From: Allomuricauda sp. ARW1Y1
GTDB taxonomy: Bacteria; Bacteroidota; Bacteroidia; Flavobacteriales; Flavobacteriaceae
Reading direction: 5' to 3'
DNA length: 64,000 nt
Assembly: GCF_013407935.1 (NCBI RefSeq)
Contig: NZ_JACBZU010000002.1
Span: forward strand, 558,001-622,000
Positions 54,541-63,169 of the stretch are shown piece after piece. Below the pieces are notes generated by a model. It made no database searches, was not told where the DNA came from, and saw only the letters and a program-made list of their open reading frames with translations. Each line of letters starts with the position of its first letter. Position 1 is the first letter of the stretch. The position numbers were made by a program, and so were the translations under genes.

Positions 54541-55432
54541 TTTTAAGTCTTTTTTCGTTTTCCTTCATTTTGTGTTTCTGGTCCACCAAAAATGCGAATA
54601 CATCAATGGTGTTTTGTTTGGCCACTTCATTGATGTTGCCAAAAACCTTTGTCTCAGCAATACTGTAAAGCGTTGAAAGCATACCAACGCCGCTTCCTTT
54701 CTGGTTTCCGTCTGGTTTTTCAAAAATAGAGGCAATATTCAATGTGTTTCCGCCACCTATGTCCAAAGCCTCCGCATTGAGCAAAAAATTGATGGAGCTC
54801 GACACATAAAGATAAATTGCGTGCTTCTCATGGAGATTTAATCCCCTCAATGATTTAGCATACTTTGCGGTCAGCTCTGGATTGTATTCCCTCCTTTTGT
54901 CCAAGCGGTATTTTCCAATAAGGTTCCTGAACCAACCAAACATCCTTTTTGGTCTGTAAAGTGTTGCAATCATCATGTCGAGATGCTCGATCTGCCCGGA
55001 TGTAGAATAGTCATTGAAATGGCTCAACGTATCAATGAATTCACCATATACGGTATTGAAAAGCGCATCACTCGGCCCGTAGAAGATTTTTCCATTTGCT
55101 TTTATGGTTGGCACCAATTGGCGGTAGAAGTCCATTTTCACCACTTTTTGCCCATCTTGGGTCTTTTTGGAAAAGAATCCATTGGCCAGTTTGGATATGG
55201 AGAGGATGTTCTCTATCGCAGGCAGGTTTTTGTCGTCATTGGCATCAATCGACCTCTTGAGGTTCAAAAATGCATAGGTCAGGCGTGTGCGGAACTGATC
55301 ATAAGAAAGCACTTTTGAATTGTACATCAGCACATATTTGGAAAAGGCCAAAAATTGCTCTTTGGAAAACTCCAGTCCATTTTCCGGATATTCTAGAACA
55401 AGCTTAGTGCCGACCACCTCTATTTTATGCAT
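54506..55432 (-). CDS. Phage protein, unknown
   Basis: 308 residues, helical, ending in a very basic tail (ENEKRLKNANARRTRAVR). Segments such as WFRNLIGKYRLDKRREY suggest nucleic-acid contact or a structural role. No recognised motif; in the middle of the connector operon. Confidence 0.62.
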   Translation of the reverse strand: MHKIEVVGTKLVLEYPENGLEFSKEQFLAFSKYVLMYNSKVLSYDQFRTRLTYAFLNLKRSIDANDDKNLPAIENILSISKLANGFFSKKTQDGQKVVKMDFYRQLVPTIKANGKIFYGPSDALFNTVYGEFIDTLSHFNDYSTSGQIEHLDMMIATLYRPKRMFGWFRNLIGKYRLDKRREYNPELTAKYAKSLRGLNLHEKHAIYLYVSSSINFLLNAEALDIGGGNTLNIASIFEKPDGNQKGSGVGMLSTLYSIAETKVFGNINEVAKQNTIDVFAFLVDQKHKMKENEKRLKNANARRTRAVR

Positions 55433-55742
55433 TTTTGAGTTTACCTGATTTGGTTATTTTAATTCCCCGCTCTTGAAGTTCCTCCGAATGACGATGCTTG
55501 ACCCCCTCGATTATTTCATGGTCTGTTTTTTTAGACTTTACCACAGAGCCATTTTTCCCAAAGCCCAAAATCTTTTTTGATTTAATCATTTTATTTGCAG
55601 AATGAATCACCTTAAGCTTGGTCTCCCTTCTTGAAATACTGCTCCTTTTGAGGCCTTCAAATCCCTGCTTTAAAATCCATTCCCTTCTACCTCTTGGAAA
55701 TAGTCTGTATAAGGCCCAAAAAGCCTTTTTAAATATGTTCAT
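55425..55742 (-). CDS. Small basic phage protein
   Basis: 105 residues, strongly basic (FPRGRREWILKQGFEGLKRS, MIKSKKILGFGKNGS). Overlaps both neighbours (8 and 4 nt). Role unknown. Confidence 0.6.
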   Translation of the reverse strand: MNIFKKAFWALYRLFPRGRREWILKQGFEGLKRSSISRRETKLKVIHSANKMIKSKKILGFGKNGSVVKSKKTDHEIIEGVKHRHSEELQERGIKITKSGKLKNA

Positions 55743-56701
55743 AGACTTACATGTTTACTGCCCTCTGAAAGGCCCTGTGTTAAATTAATCTGTTCGAACG
55801 TTTGATTTTGTTGGCTGAATACATGTTCAAGTTTTATCAGGTAGTCATTCCCCTCCTTGTTCATAAACTGCATCACTTCAGCTCTTGCCTCCGATTTCAT
55901 TCGGGTATTTTCAGAATAGACAATGCCGTCAGGGAACATTTCCACCGGAAATGCTTTTAGGGCTTTCCCTAATGATAGATGGGCAACCGCCTTTTTGACA
56001 AGTCTCTGGAGTTCCTTTTGGCCTGCATCTGGCGATTCTTCGGTTTTCAATGATTCAAATACATCTTTTCCCAAAATCGGGGAAACTTTGTCGCTCTCGA
56101 TATCCGCCATGAATGGAACCAGCCTGTAATAAAGTTGTCCTGATTTGTTGATAGGGAAAACAGTGTCGAATTCCTTTGTATTCTTGATGAAAATGGAATT
56201 GGCCTGCTTATATTGGTCGCTTCCGGTCCATTCGGTCCATCCAGAACTGTCCAACAGCAGCATTAATTGATCCAATGCCTTATATCCCCTTTTTTTAATG
56301 CTTGAGTTGCTTTTGTTGACTTGCCATTCAAATGGCTTGTCCTGATCTTCTTCGGTACGTACCGTACGGCCATCATTGCCATGATTTAGGTCGTTATCCG
56401 AAGCATAATCCAGATAGGCCATTGAGAGGATATAAATTTGGGCATATTTTACAGCTTTGTTGTGCCTTTCAACTTCTGCATTTTCAGTTGGCGGATTATC
56501 TTCCCCGTTATAGAAATCGGCCATTTTATCGTATACCTCAGTTCCAATCAAGTCTATCAAGTCCGGGGTGCAAAGGATGATATCCGATTCCAGGTTTGTA
56601 AATGACATATCGGCACTCAAGAATCCCAAGGTCTCCTTGATTTCCTTTTGACCCTGTTTTTCGCTATTGACTTCCCTGTTGAACAATAATTTCATGATCA
56701 C
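55739..56701 (-). CDS. DUF6712-like phage head-tail protein
   Basis: 320 residues, helical. SADMSFTNLESDIILCTPDLIDLIG at the N-terminus and a long C-terminal helical half. Resembles the DUF6712 family that follows portal in Bacteroidota phages (from memory). Overlaps the portal gene by 4 nt. Confidence 0.65.
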   Translation of the reverse strand: MIMKLLFNREVNSEKQGQKEIKETLGFLSADMSFTNLESDIILCTPDLIDLIGTEVYDKMADFYNGEDNPPTENAEVERHNKAVKYAQIYILSMAYLDYASDNDLNHGNDGRTVRTEEDQDKPFEWQVNKSNSSIKKRGYKALDQLMLLLDSSGWTEWTGSDQYKQANSIFIKNTKEFDTVFPINKSGQLYYRLVPFMADIESDKVSPILGKDVFESLKTEESPDAGQKELQRLVKKAVAHLSLGKALKAFPVEMFPDGIVYSENTRMKSEARAEVMQFMNKEGNDYLIKLEHVFSQQNQTFEQINLTQGLSEGSKHVSL

Positions 56702-58077
56702 TGATTACTTGGTGTGTTATTGGCAATTCTTTGACTTTGGGTAATATCCTGCTCCCTTTCCGGATTAATATGGTAAAATCCTATTTTGATATTGGTATTA
56801 AATTTGGCCTTCAAAGAGTCGTTTATGGATTTGCATACATGGTATTCCGCAATGTTCACCGAAGTGAGTTGATGGATTTTAAGCGCATAAAGCTGTTCAC
56901 TTCCAGAGTCAGACTTTCCGTCAGCACCAACATTGCCCAAAGCAGCATGTAGTCCTAGTCCTGCTACGGTGGCAAAATCGGCCTTTTCCGAGATTTTTAT
57001 CTGAGCGGTGACGTATTCCTCGATTTTTTGCTCAATTGGCATAATTTTCCATCCCTGCTCAACTGCATTGGCACCGATAAGCTCTATCACATACTCATTA
57101 TGCCAAAACTTTCCAACGTTCTCAACTCCCGATAATAAAGAGGACAATTTTTCAAGAATCTGTTCTTTAAGGTCCACGAGCATCTGCTCTTTATATTGTA
57201 TTGGTGGTTGTTGGGATTGGCAGTTTTCCTTTAGCTGACTTCTTTTGCGGTCCCAATACGCTGCTGGTGATTGGATATGCCACTTGATGTTCAAAGAATT
57301 CTCGGTAAGTGCCCTGAAAATTTTTGGAATACTGGTAGACCTGTCAATCCATTCCAATGAACCGTAAATATCGGGTACCGGGTAATCTCTTTTCCCAAAG
57401 GAAGCAAACTTTGACCAATGCATTGACAATCTATGTTTAGTAGGCTCCATACGGTCATATAATGGATAAACCTTTACATCTTCGTTCTGCAGGTTGTCCC
57501 AATCGGCCACCAATACATGTGTCGGTGCCTTTTTCTTGTCGTTCCTTCGATAGGCCAATCTACAATCAAAAGCCGGTTGGTGCTCTATAGCTCCTAACCC
57601 GCCATCTCCCAAGCGATATCCAAGCTCGCGCCTCACCTTGTTAAATACTTGATTTTGGTAATAATAATCTGTAGCGTTTGCCAATAGGATATCCTCATAG
57701 CCTATGGAATCCAGCCATTCTTGTATCTTGGATTCCTCCACTGGTTCCCTGAAGTATTTCCTTCCATCCTTAACGTGCTGGTACAGGTATGGCCCCTGCT
57801 CGAAAAGCAGCTCGATTTTTCTGTTCTGGAGACGAGGGGCCAATGAATTGGGAAATACGGATTCCTGTATTTTTTTTGGAATGTCGTTGTCTGCGCCAAA
57901 TGGAATGACCTTATAGTCACCCACATCAATCGGGCTTTCACTCCAATCGCTGAAAGTTTCTTTCGTGGACTCAGTTGACTTGGCGTCGCGCTCCGATCCG
58001 GTTATCTCGTAATAATAGAGATTGTTCTCCTGGACACCGATATAATCCTTGTGATTGAGTCTGTGTATTCCCTTCAT
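56698..58077 (-). CDS. Phage portal protein
   Basis: 459 residues. VIPFGADNDIPKKIQESVF, the alpha/beta stem region, QKIEEYVTAQIKISEKADF and ATVAGLGLHAALGNVG are typical of Bacteroidota phage portals. Dodecameric ring through which TerL pumps DNA. 4-nt overlaps on both sides. Confidence 0.8.
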   Translation of the reverse strand: MKGIHRLNHKDYIGVQENNLYYYEITGSERDAKSTESTKETFSDWSESPIDVGDYKVIPFGADNDIPKKIQESVFPNSLAPRLQNRKIELLFEQGPYLYQHVKDGRKYFREPVEESKIQEWLDSIGYEDILLANATDYYYQNQVFNKVRRELGYRLGDGGLGAIEHQPAFDCRLAYRRNDKKKAPTHVLVADWDNLQNEDVKVYPLYDRMEPTKHRLSMHWSKFASFGKRDYPVPDIYGSLEWIDRSTSIPKIFRALTENSLNIKWHIQSPAAYWDRKRSQLKENCQSQQPPIQYKEQMLVDLKEQILEKLSSLLSGVENVGKFWHNEYVIELIGANAVEQGWKIMPIEQKIEEYVTAQIKISEKADFATVAGLGLHAALGNVGADGKSDSGSEQLYALKIHQLTSVNIAEYHVCKSINDSLKAKFNTNIKIGFYHINPEREQDITQSQRIANNTPSNQ

Positions 58078-58346
58078 AGGATAATGGGTTTATCGTTAAC
58101 GGCCAATATCAATGGAATGTATGCCGACCTTAGTTCATCCCTATCCTTGTCAATCAATTGGATTTTATATGCCGATTGTTTGTCATCCTTGCTCCTTGGC
58201 TGCTTCCTAATCTGTGCACGGTGGATTACCCGAGGCTCCCCGTTCTTCTTTCTAAAGGATATCTTGAAGCTTTCACCCCTCAACGTGAGCTCTTTCATCA
58301 GTGTAATGGGTTCTGCATAGTCTGAATATTGTCCCTGATTGTCCAT
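58074..58346 (-). CDS. Small phage protein heading the portal operon
   Basis: 90 residues, basic beta-rich (GESFKISFRKKNGEPRVIHR, QLIDKDRDEL). First gene after promoter copy B, its ATG 4 nt past the -7 element. Role unknown. Confidence 0.65.
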   Translation of the reverse strand: MDNQGQYSDYAEPITLMKELTLRGESFKISFRKKNGEPRVIHRAQIRKQPRSKDDKQSAYKIQLIDKDRDELRSAYIPLILAVNDKPIIL

Positions 58347-58350
58347 GGAA

Positions 58351-58387
58351 CAATATTAATGCCCGATATGGCCAGTTAAGAGGACAA
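58351..58387 (-). promoter_or_regulatory. Phage promoter copy B (portal operon)
   Basis: TTGTCCTCTTAA (58387-58376), 17-nt spacer, TAATATTG (58358-58351), then TTCC and ATG 58346. Confidence 0.7.
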
Positions 58388-58459
58388 TCATATCTCTAAA
58401 AATGCAATATGGTGCAGATGCATCTTTTCAGGAGAGCGTGGCGGACTTCTTTTTCACTC

Positions 58460-58481
58460 AAAATTTTTTTAAAAAAATTTT
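58460..58481. repeat. 22-bp AT palindrome after terL
   Basis: AAAATTTTTTT / AAAAAAATTTT, perfect. It lies about 90 nt past the terL stop and may act as a terminator. The rest of 58388-58573 has no gene I can support. Confidence 0.6.
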
Positions 58482-58573
58482 TCAAGGGTCAAATTGCTGA
58501 CATTTAAAAAGTTGGCATCTCTTTTTTGCTGAAAACAGGTGCAATTGTGCCGTTAATGGATGTAAATAACACG

Positions 58574-60298
58574 TTAGTAGCTACTTGGGTCTGCAAATTC
58601 TGTGGTCCATCCTTTTGTCTTATCAAGATAATTCTGTCTGCAGCAAAGGTATTTTACCGCGTCGGAGTAGTTGGTGGACTTCTTTGGAAGTTGTGAAAAT
58701 TCCAGTTTTTCACTGGTTTTGCATTTGTGGATGGTCTTGTTTCCATCTCTATTCACCTTGATAATTTTTTCGGCACGTTCCATACTGCTCTTGATGTTTG
58801 AGCAGTTGTGTTTATCTATCAGCAACAAAGGAAGGTCCTTATTGCTGCCTGACATCAACTCCAACATTAGCTCATATTCGCGTTGTTGGGTGATATTTCC
58901 TTGATTCTCGGTCATCAATGTGACTATCCACCCTGTTCGGTTCCCTTCCTTATCGTATTCTATTGCCTTTTTGAACTTACTCGCATGGTCCTCTCCAACT
59001 TGCTTCCATTTATTTGCGGCCCTATCGGCCCACAGCATTACTTGCTTGCATTTATGATACTTGAAATAGTCACGTACTATTTCTCCTAGTTCCGGTAAAA
59101 AGTTAGGTGGAAGTGTATGGAACTCTTTTAGGATTCGTAAAACTTTTCCTTGCTCCTGACCAATAGCCAAACTGCACATATTGCCAGTATCCAATCCAAG
59201 TTCCAAGGGCGCATTGTGGTCGATGTATCTTAAATCAAGGCTGCTCTCCACATAATCATCAGTGGATTTGTAACGGTCACGGTTTTCATAGGCATAGCCG
59301 TCCATGAAAAAATTATTCGGTGTCAGGTTCGGATAAAACATCAATCCCTTTTCCAATTTGGGCTCCAGCGATAGTATTGACACCATGAACTCTTTGAAAT
59401 CCATGTTTTCCAATAGCTTCTTAAAATACCCCTCAGTAAGTATATCTGCGTTTACAAAGGAGCTTACCACGTAAAAAAACGTTGTGTTCATCCTGAATTT
59501 TCTCAGGCGCTCCTCCCATTTCTTAAGCAACTTTTCAACACGTTTGAGCTTTCTTTTTGCCGATGTGTCATGAGGGTGTTCCTTACAAAAGTGCATCCTC
59601 CTCACCATCTCCTCACGGATTTTATTGACTTCAACCGCTAAATAGAGAAGGTACTTTATCTTCTCCCTATCCATGTTCTCCGCCATTTTTAAAATCCAGT
59701 CATACTCTCCCTGGTTTACATTGGGCATGTCAGTGGTGAACGTAAGGCCTCCGTAGAAAGGTGAGTGACCAAATCTTACAAACTCACCGCGAACTGCGGG
59801 ATTCACCTTGTTCAGCTTTTTTTCATTAAGGTATTTAGCTTCATCTCCAACATGGTGCTGAAAGGAATCCCCTGCCCCAATCGATGGCCTGTCTTGGGAT
59901 ATTATTTTGAAATGGGTACCCGTGAACGTTGTAATAGTGTGCTTCCAATTGAATATTGGCTTATATGGGAGTTTAAAATGTTTCGGGGGCCTCACATCCA
60001 CAACAAAATGAATTCCTTCTACCCAGCCCTTTCTTTTCCATCCGTTCACAATGCTGGGCACAATGTTCTTAGTGGCGTTCATAAAGGTATCCGCCGAAAG
60101 TGCCACAAATGCACCCTGCATATCATAGGCAATATCCATGGTCCTCTCTGCAAGTATATCTTCCGATTTAGACGTGCCACGGCCGCCGATTACAAAGAGA
60201 AACGTCGTTTGGAGTAGATTGACCAATTGACTGAACCAATTACTGTACCTGAGCTCTACATCTTCAGCTTTCCTGTCTACGTTCTTTTGAATCCTCAT
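58574..60298 (-). CDS. terL: Terminase large subunit
   Basis: 574 residues from ATG at 60298 (MRIQKNVDRK); ATG at 60331 would lengthen the overlap with the upstream gene to 68 nt. ATPase Walker A GGRGTSKS (38-45), Walker B-like HHVGDEAKYLNE, and the nuclease domain opening with LELGLDTGNM. Packages DNA into proheads with the portal. Confidence 0.87.
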   Translation of the reverse strand: MRIQKNVDRKAEDVELRYSNWFSQLVNLLQTTFLFVIGGRGTSKSEDILAERTMDIAYDMQGAFVALSADTFMNATKNIVPSIVNGWKRKGWVEGIHFVVDVRPPKHFKLPYKPIFNWKHTITTFTGTHFKIISQDRPSIGAGDSFQHHVGDEAKYLNEKKLNKVNPAVRGEFVRFGHSPFYGGLTFTTDMPNVNQGEYDWILKMAENMDREKIKYLLYLAVEVNKIREEMVRRMHFCKEHPHDTSAKRKLKRVEKLLKKWEERLRKFRMNTTFFYVVSSFVNADILTEGYFKKLLENMDFKEFMVSILSLEPKLEKGLMFYPNLTPNNFFMDGYAYENRDRYKSTDDYVESSLDLRYIDHNAPLELGLDTGNMCSLAIGQEQGKVLRILKEFHTLPPNFLPELGEIVRDYFKYHKCKQVMLWADRAANKWKQVGEDHASKFKKAIEYDKEGNRTGWIVTLMTENQGNITQQREYELMLELMSGSNKDLPLLLIDKHNCSNIKSSMERAEKIIKVNRDGNKTIHKCKTSEKLEFSQLPKKSTNYSDAVKYLCCRQNYLDKTKGWTTEFADPSSY

Positions 60299-60878
60299 GG
60301 TCAAACAATTGTTTTGGTTCAATTCCGGCATCCTGTTTTATGCGAAGTGCCTGAGCCTCGGTGACGTTCATCTGATCAATATATTCGGCCAGAAGTTTAC
60401 GGTCTGGAGCTTCTGGTAGGTCTTCAAACTCTGAGGTATCCAAACTGTAAATCTTTATGGGTTTCTTAAAAGCTTCTTCAGGTATGGACTCTTCTTCGTC
60501 TTTGTCCAGCTGTTTAACGCGGTATGCCCTTAAAAGTATTTTGGATGCCCTATCGTAGTCCTCCGGGCTTGTGGCGGAGATAATTGTCGCGTCCACCAAC
60601 TTGAGCATTTTGTCAAAAAGCATGTTTCTGTAGGCGTCCTTTTTGACTTGGTCATCAAGGTAGAACCAAGTAAAGGCATCGTCCATTCGGCTACGAGCTG
60701 TCTTGGCATTTAGCTCTGGATAACTGGCCTGTAACTTTTGAAGTATTTTGTTCGGGCTATTTTGGGAGTTCCATAATTGGTTAACCATGGTAAGCTGTTC
60801 CAGATATTCGACCATTTCATCCGGAAGGGTCTCGGTTCTGCCCTTATCGACCCAATCTTCGAGGATGCTGTAATGCAT
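60264..60878 (-). CDS. Phage DNA-packaging associated protein, possible second terminase component
   Basis: 204 residues, helical, acidic C-terminus. MVNQLWNSQNSPNKILQKL and SRMDDAFTWFYLD resemble helical small-terminase-like proteins. Overlaps terL by 35 nt. The region before the ATG is in frame with the previous stop and contains A10. Confidence 0.6.
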   Translation of the reverse strand: MHYSILEDWVDKGRTETLPDEMVEYLEQLTMVNQLWNSQNSPNKILQKLQASYPELNAKTARSRMDDAFTWFYLDDQVKKDAYRNMLFDKMLKLVDATIISATSPEDYDRASKILLRAYRVKQLDKDEEESIPEEAFKKPIKIYSLDTSEFEDLPEAPDRKLLAEYIDQMNVTEAQALRIKQDAGIEPKQLFDHEDSKERRQES

Positions 60879-60911
60879 CCCTTCAAGTTCGCTCTCTATG
60901 TGCTTTTTTTT

Positions 60912-61238
60912 TTACTCAAGATTGAAAATTTCGTTTTTAATGTCCTCAAACCTCTGTGCCTTTGCGGCCTTGTCATGGAGCTGAATGGCAAAGGTGTTTC
61001 CCGCTCTTACTTTTTCCAGTAGGTTGACCTGTTTTTCCTCGGCAATCGCGGTTCTGCCAAGCTCGTATCTTTTTCTAAGTACACTTTCCTGATCTCTCCA
61101 CACTCTCATGAAAGCCCATTTGTCCAAAAGGAGCATCTCCGATATTTGGCTTGGCGCAAAATTTTGTGATGCGAGCTCTTCAACACGTTCCAAATCGGAT
61201 GCAGTAAGTCCCGACAAAAACTCGCTTATTTTTTGCAT
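60912..61238 (-). CDS. Terminase small subunit-like protein
   Basis: 108 residues. N-terminal helix-turn-helix-like LASQNFAPSQISEMLLLD, then a coiled coil (EKQVNLLEKVRAGN...AAKAQRFEDI). Typical of small terminases that bind the pac/cos site. 3 nt after the 318-residue gene. Confidence 0.65.
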   Translation of the reverse strand: MQKISEFLSGLTASDLERVEELASQNFAPSQISEMLLLDKWAFMRVWRDQESVLRKRYELGRTAIAEEKQVNLLEKVRAGNTFAIQLHDKAAKAQRFEDIKNEIFNLE

Positions 61239-61241
61239 GTG

Positions 61242-62153
61242 TTATCTTTTTTCAAGAACCTGCTTGGCATGCGCTAAGAGGGTTTCCTGCTTTTCGACAA
61301 GTTCATCGTTGCCCTTATTCTTGTTTCTGGAGATGTTGTTCTCCAAGTTTTTTATCTTCTTGGCCAGTTCCTCTGTCTTTAAGGTTGAAATTTCCTCTTT
61401 TTCCTTGATCACTTCAAAAATTGGATGTTCCCCCAACACTTTTCCGTTCTCCTTGTAATATTCGAGCTCGGACCACGCCATTTTATTGGACACATAATCC
61501 CTTAGAACTACATCTGCCAATTCTTCAGCCGAAGCATCGGAAAGCTTCTCGTGTAGTCTAGGTTGGTTTTCCTTGAATTTTTCATAGGAGGTAATCAAAT
61601 CGTTGACCAAAAGCTTAAGTGGATCAGGACAATCGGCATCTCTCAAAAATGGAAACTGCTCTCTAAGTTTGATGCTTGCCTTTACTTCTTTTGGAAGGCC
61701 AGAAACTTGCTCTTTAACCAATTCAGATTTCGCTTGTAACAATGCTTGCTTTAAATCCGTGTGCTTACGTCCATTGGTCTGCAATTCCAATTCTTTCACC
61801 ATGGCAACCGCTTCTTGGTAGGAACCGTTATCAATATCTAGTTCCATTAACTTTTCCTCCGGTGTCTTGTCCTTTACAATTTCCAGCGGTGAAGTTTCCT
61901 CCGGGCGCCCTTTAGTTCGCTCTACAGGCTTTTGCATCAGAACTCTCAGCAATCTTGTTTCCAGACCTACTGTTCTTGCCAGTTCGTGACACAATCGCTC
62001 TACATTGGTTGGAGTATTGGTCCATCTTCCCAGCTGTCTTTGGAAAGCAAGGTTCTTTCCAGCGAGTTTATTGTATAGGTTTCTGCCGCCCAAAAGTGTA
62101 CGGTCGTGTTTCAAGAAATTTATTACTGCTTGTTTTTGCTCCTGAGCTTTCAT
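61242..62153 (-). CDS. Helical phage protein, first gene of the terminase operon
   Basis: 303 residues from ATG at 62153 (MKAQEQKQ); an in-frame ATG at 62198 is upstream of the -7 element of promoter copy C, so it would not be transcribed from it. Highly charged and helical, with ELARTVGLETRLLRVLMQKP and a C-terminal coiled coil. Function unknown; position suggests packaging. Confidence 0.65.
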   Translation of the reverse strand: MKAQEQKQAVINFLKHDRTLLGGRNLYNKLAGKNLAFQRQLGRWTNTPTNVERLCHELARTVGLETRLLRVLMQKPVERTKGRPEETSPLEIVKDKTPEEKLMELDIDNGSYQEAVAMVKELELQTNGRKHTDLKQALLQAKSELVKEQVSGLPKEVKASIKLREQFPFLRDADCPDPLKLLVNDLITSYEKFKENQPRLHEKLSDASAEELADVVLRDYVSNKMAWSELEYYKENGKVLGEHPIFEVIKEKEEISTLKTEELAKKIKNLENNISRNKNKGNDELVEKQETLLAHAKQVLEKR

Positions 62154-62176
62154 CGATGTGGATTTTGATGTTATAA

Positions 62177-62213
62177 CGAAAGTACCGTGCACATGCATCT
62201 GTTAAGAGGACAG
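62177..62213 (-). promoter_or_regulatory. Phage promoter copy C (terminase operon)
   Basis: CTGTCCTCTTAA (62213-62202), 17-nt spacer, TACTTTCG (62184-62177). ATG follows 23 nt later, at 62153. Confidence 0.7.
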
Positions 62214-62225
62214 CTGCCAAACAAG

Positions 62226-62258
62226 CACAAAAAAGGCCCTGAATTTCTCCAGGACCTT
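62226..62258 (-). terminator. Terminator after the tail-tube-like gene
   Basis: AAGGCCCTG (62233-62241) / CAGGACCTT (62250-62258), one mismatch; TTTTTT follows on the minus strand. Confidence 0.8.
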
Positions 62259-62288
62259 CCTAACCTAAATTAACTAACTCAAACTATG

Positions 62289-63110
62289 TTACGAACTTCT
62301 TGACTCTTCCACAAATACATGGTCACCGCCTCCTGCATCGTAGGCCCTAACGGTAAGAGTGGCTCCTGACAGCCCTTGCCAGTCAACACCCCCGGCCAAT
62401 ACAAAATTGGTATTGGAGGCCTCAATTGTGGCAGGGTTGGCACCACCACTTCCCAACAAGGTATATACCTCTCCGGTAACAGCGTTGGAGATATCGGTAA
62501 TAACGGTCGTTGCCGCGTTATCCTGCAATTGATATTCACCGGTTCCATTGGCAACATCCACGGTCGTAGCATCGGCCGTTACGGTATTCACGGTCGCAAG
62601 GGTAAATGTCCCACTGTATCTTCCGGGCATGTTCCTGGTCTTTGCAAACTGTTGGAACTTAACCATGGATGCGGTGGCATCGTTGTCATTTTGAATTTCA
62701 GGCAAAAGGCTCAAAGGTGCGCATGGGGTCCCGAAAATCCTGTAAAAAGGGGTTTCTCCACCACAGGCACCCACACGGACACCCACGGCCATACTCTTGT
62801 TCAGCCAGTTGGCAAAGAACTCTTCGGAGTCCAATGTGCTTCCGGGAAAGGAAAATTCCGGTAACGAATTCAAGGAAACATTATCCTCTTCACCTTCACT
62901 GCCCAATGGTAATGAAGTCTTACTTGCAGTAACCTGCATTTTTGTAACGTACTTACCATCTTTCATTACAATGTTGCCCAACATCTTGACCTTGTTGTCG
63001 TCTCTTGAAGGCCATGTCAACACATCGTTCAAGTCTATGAGAACTATCTCAAAGTTCTTGTCCTCGGCGCCGCCATTGCCCTTTGATATCAAACTTGGTT
63101 TTGTATACAT
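62289..63110 (-). CDS. Probable phage tail-tube/virion protein with repeat domain
   Basis: 273 residues. Residues 1-165 form the core (FEIVLIDLNDVLTWPSRD, CGGETPFYRIFGTPCAPL, MVKFQQFAKTRNMPGRYSG), similar to major tail or virion proteins of Bacteroidota phages. The last ~85 residues carry a beta domain (TDISNAVTGEVYTLLGSG) also found twice in the neighbouring gene. Flanked by terminators on both sides, fitting a highly expressed structural gene. Confidence 0.65.
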   Translation of the reverse strand: MYTKPSLISKGNGGAEDKNFEIVLIDLNDVLTWPSRDDNKVKMLGNIVMKDGKYVTKMQVTASKTSLPLGSEGEEDNVSLNSLPEFSFPGSTLDSEEFFANWLNKSMAVGVRVGACGGETPFYRIFGTPCAPLSLLPEIQNDNDATASMVKFQQFAKTRNMPGRYSGTFTLATVNTVTADATTVDVANGTGEYQLQDNAATTVITDISNAVTGEVYTLLGSGGANPATIEASNTNFVLAGGVDWQGLSGATLTVRAYDAGGGDHVFVEESRSS

Positions 63111-63139
63111 CTCAATAAATGTTTTTAGTTAAACAAATA

Positions 63140-63162
63140 CCCCAAGGGACAGGCCCTTGGGG
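63140..63162 (-). terminator. Terminator after the probable capsid gene
   Basis: Perfect 9-bp stem CCCCAAGGG (63140-63148) / CCCTTGGGG (63154-63162); TATTTGTTT follows on the minus strand. Confidence 0.75.
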
Positions 63163-63169
63163 AATGAAC

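Noticed and set aside
57138..57149. AAAGAGGACAAT inside the portal gene, similar to the phage promoter box
   Set aside because: It is in coding sequence, one base off the box, and no TAnnNTNG lies 17 nt downstream on the minus strand.
63140..63162. CTGTCC in front of the tail-tube-like gene as another promoter copy
   Set aside because: The CTGTCC belongs to the perfect terminator stem; only about 7 of 12 box positions match and there is no -7 element at 17 nt.
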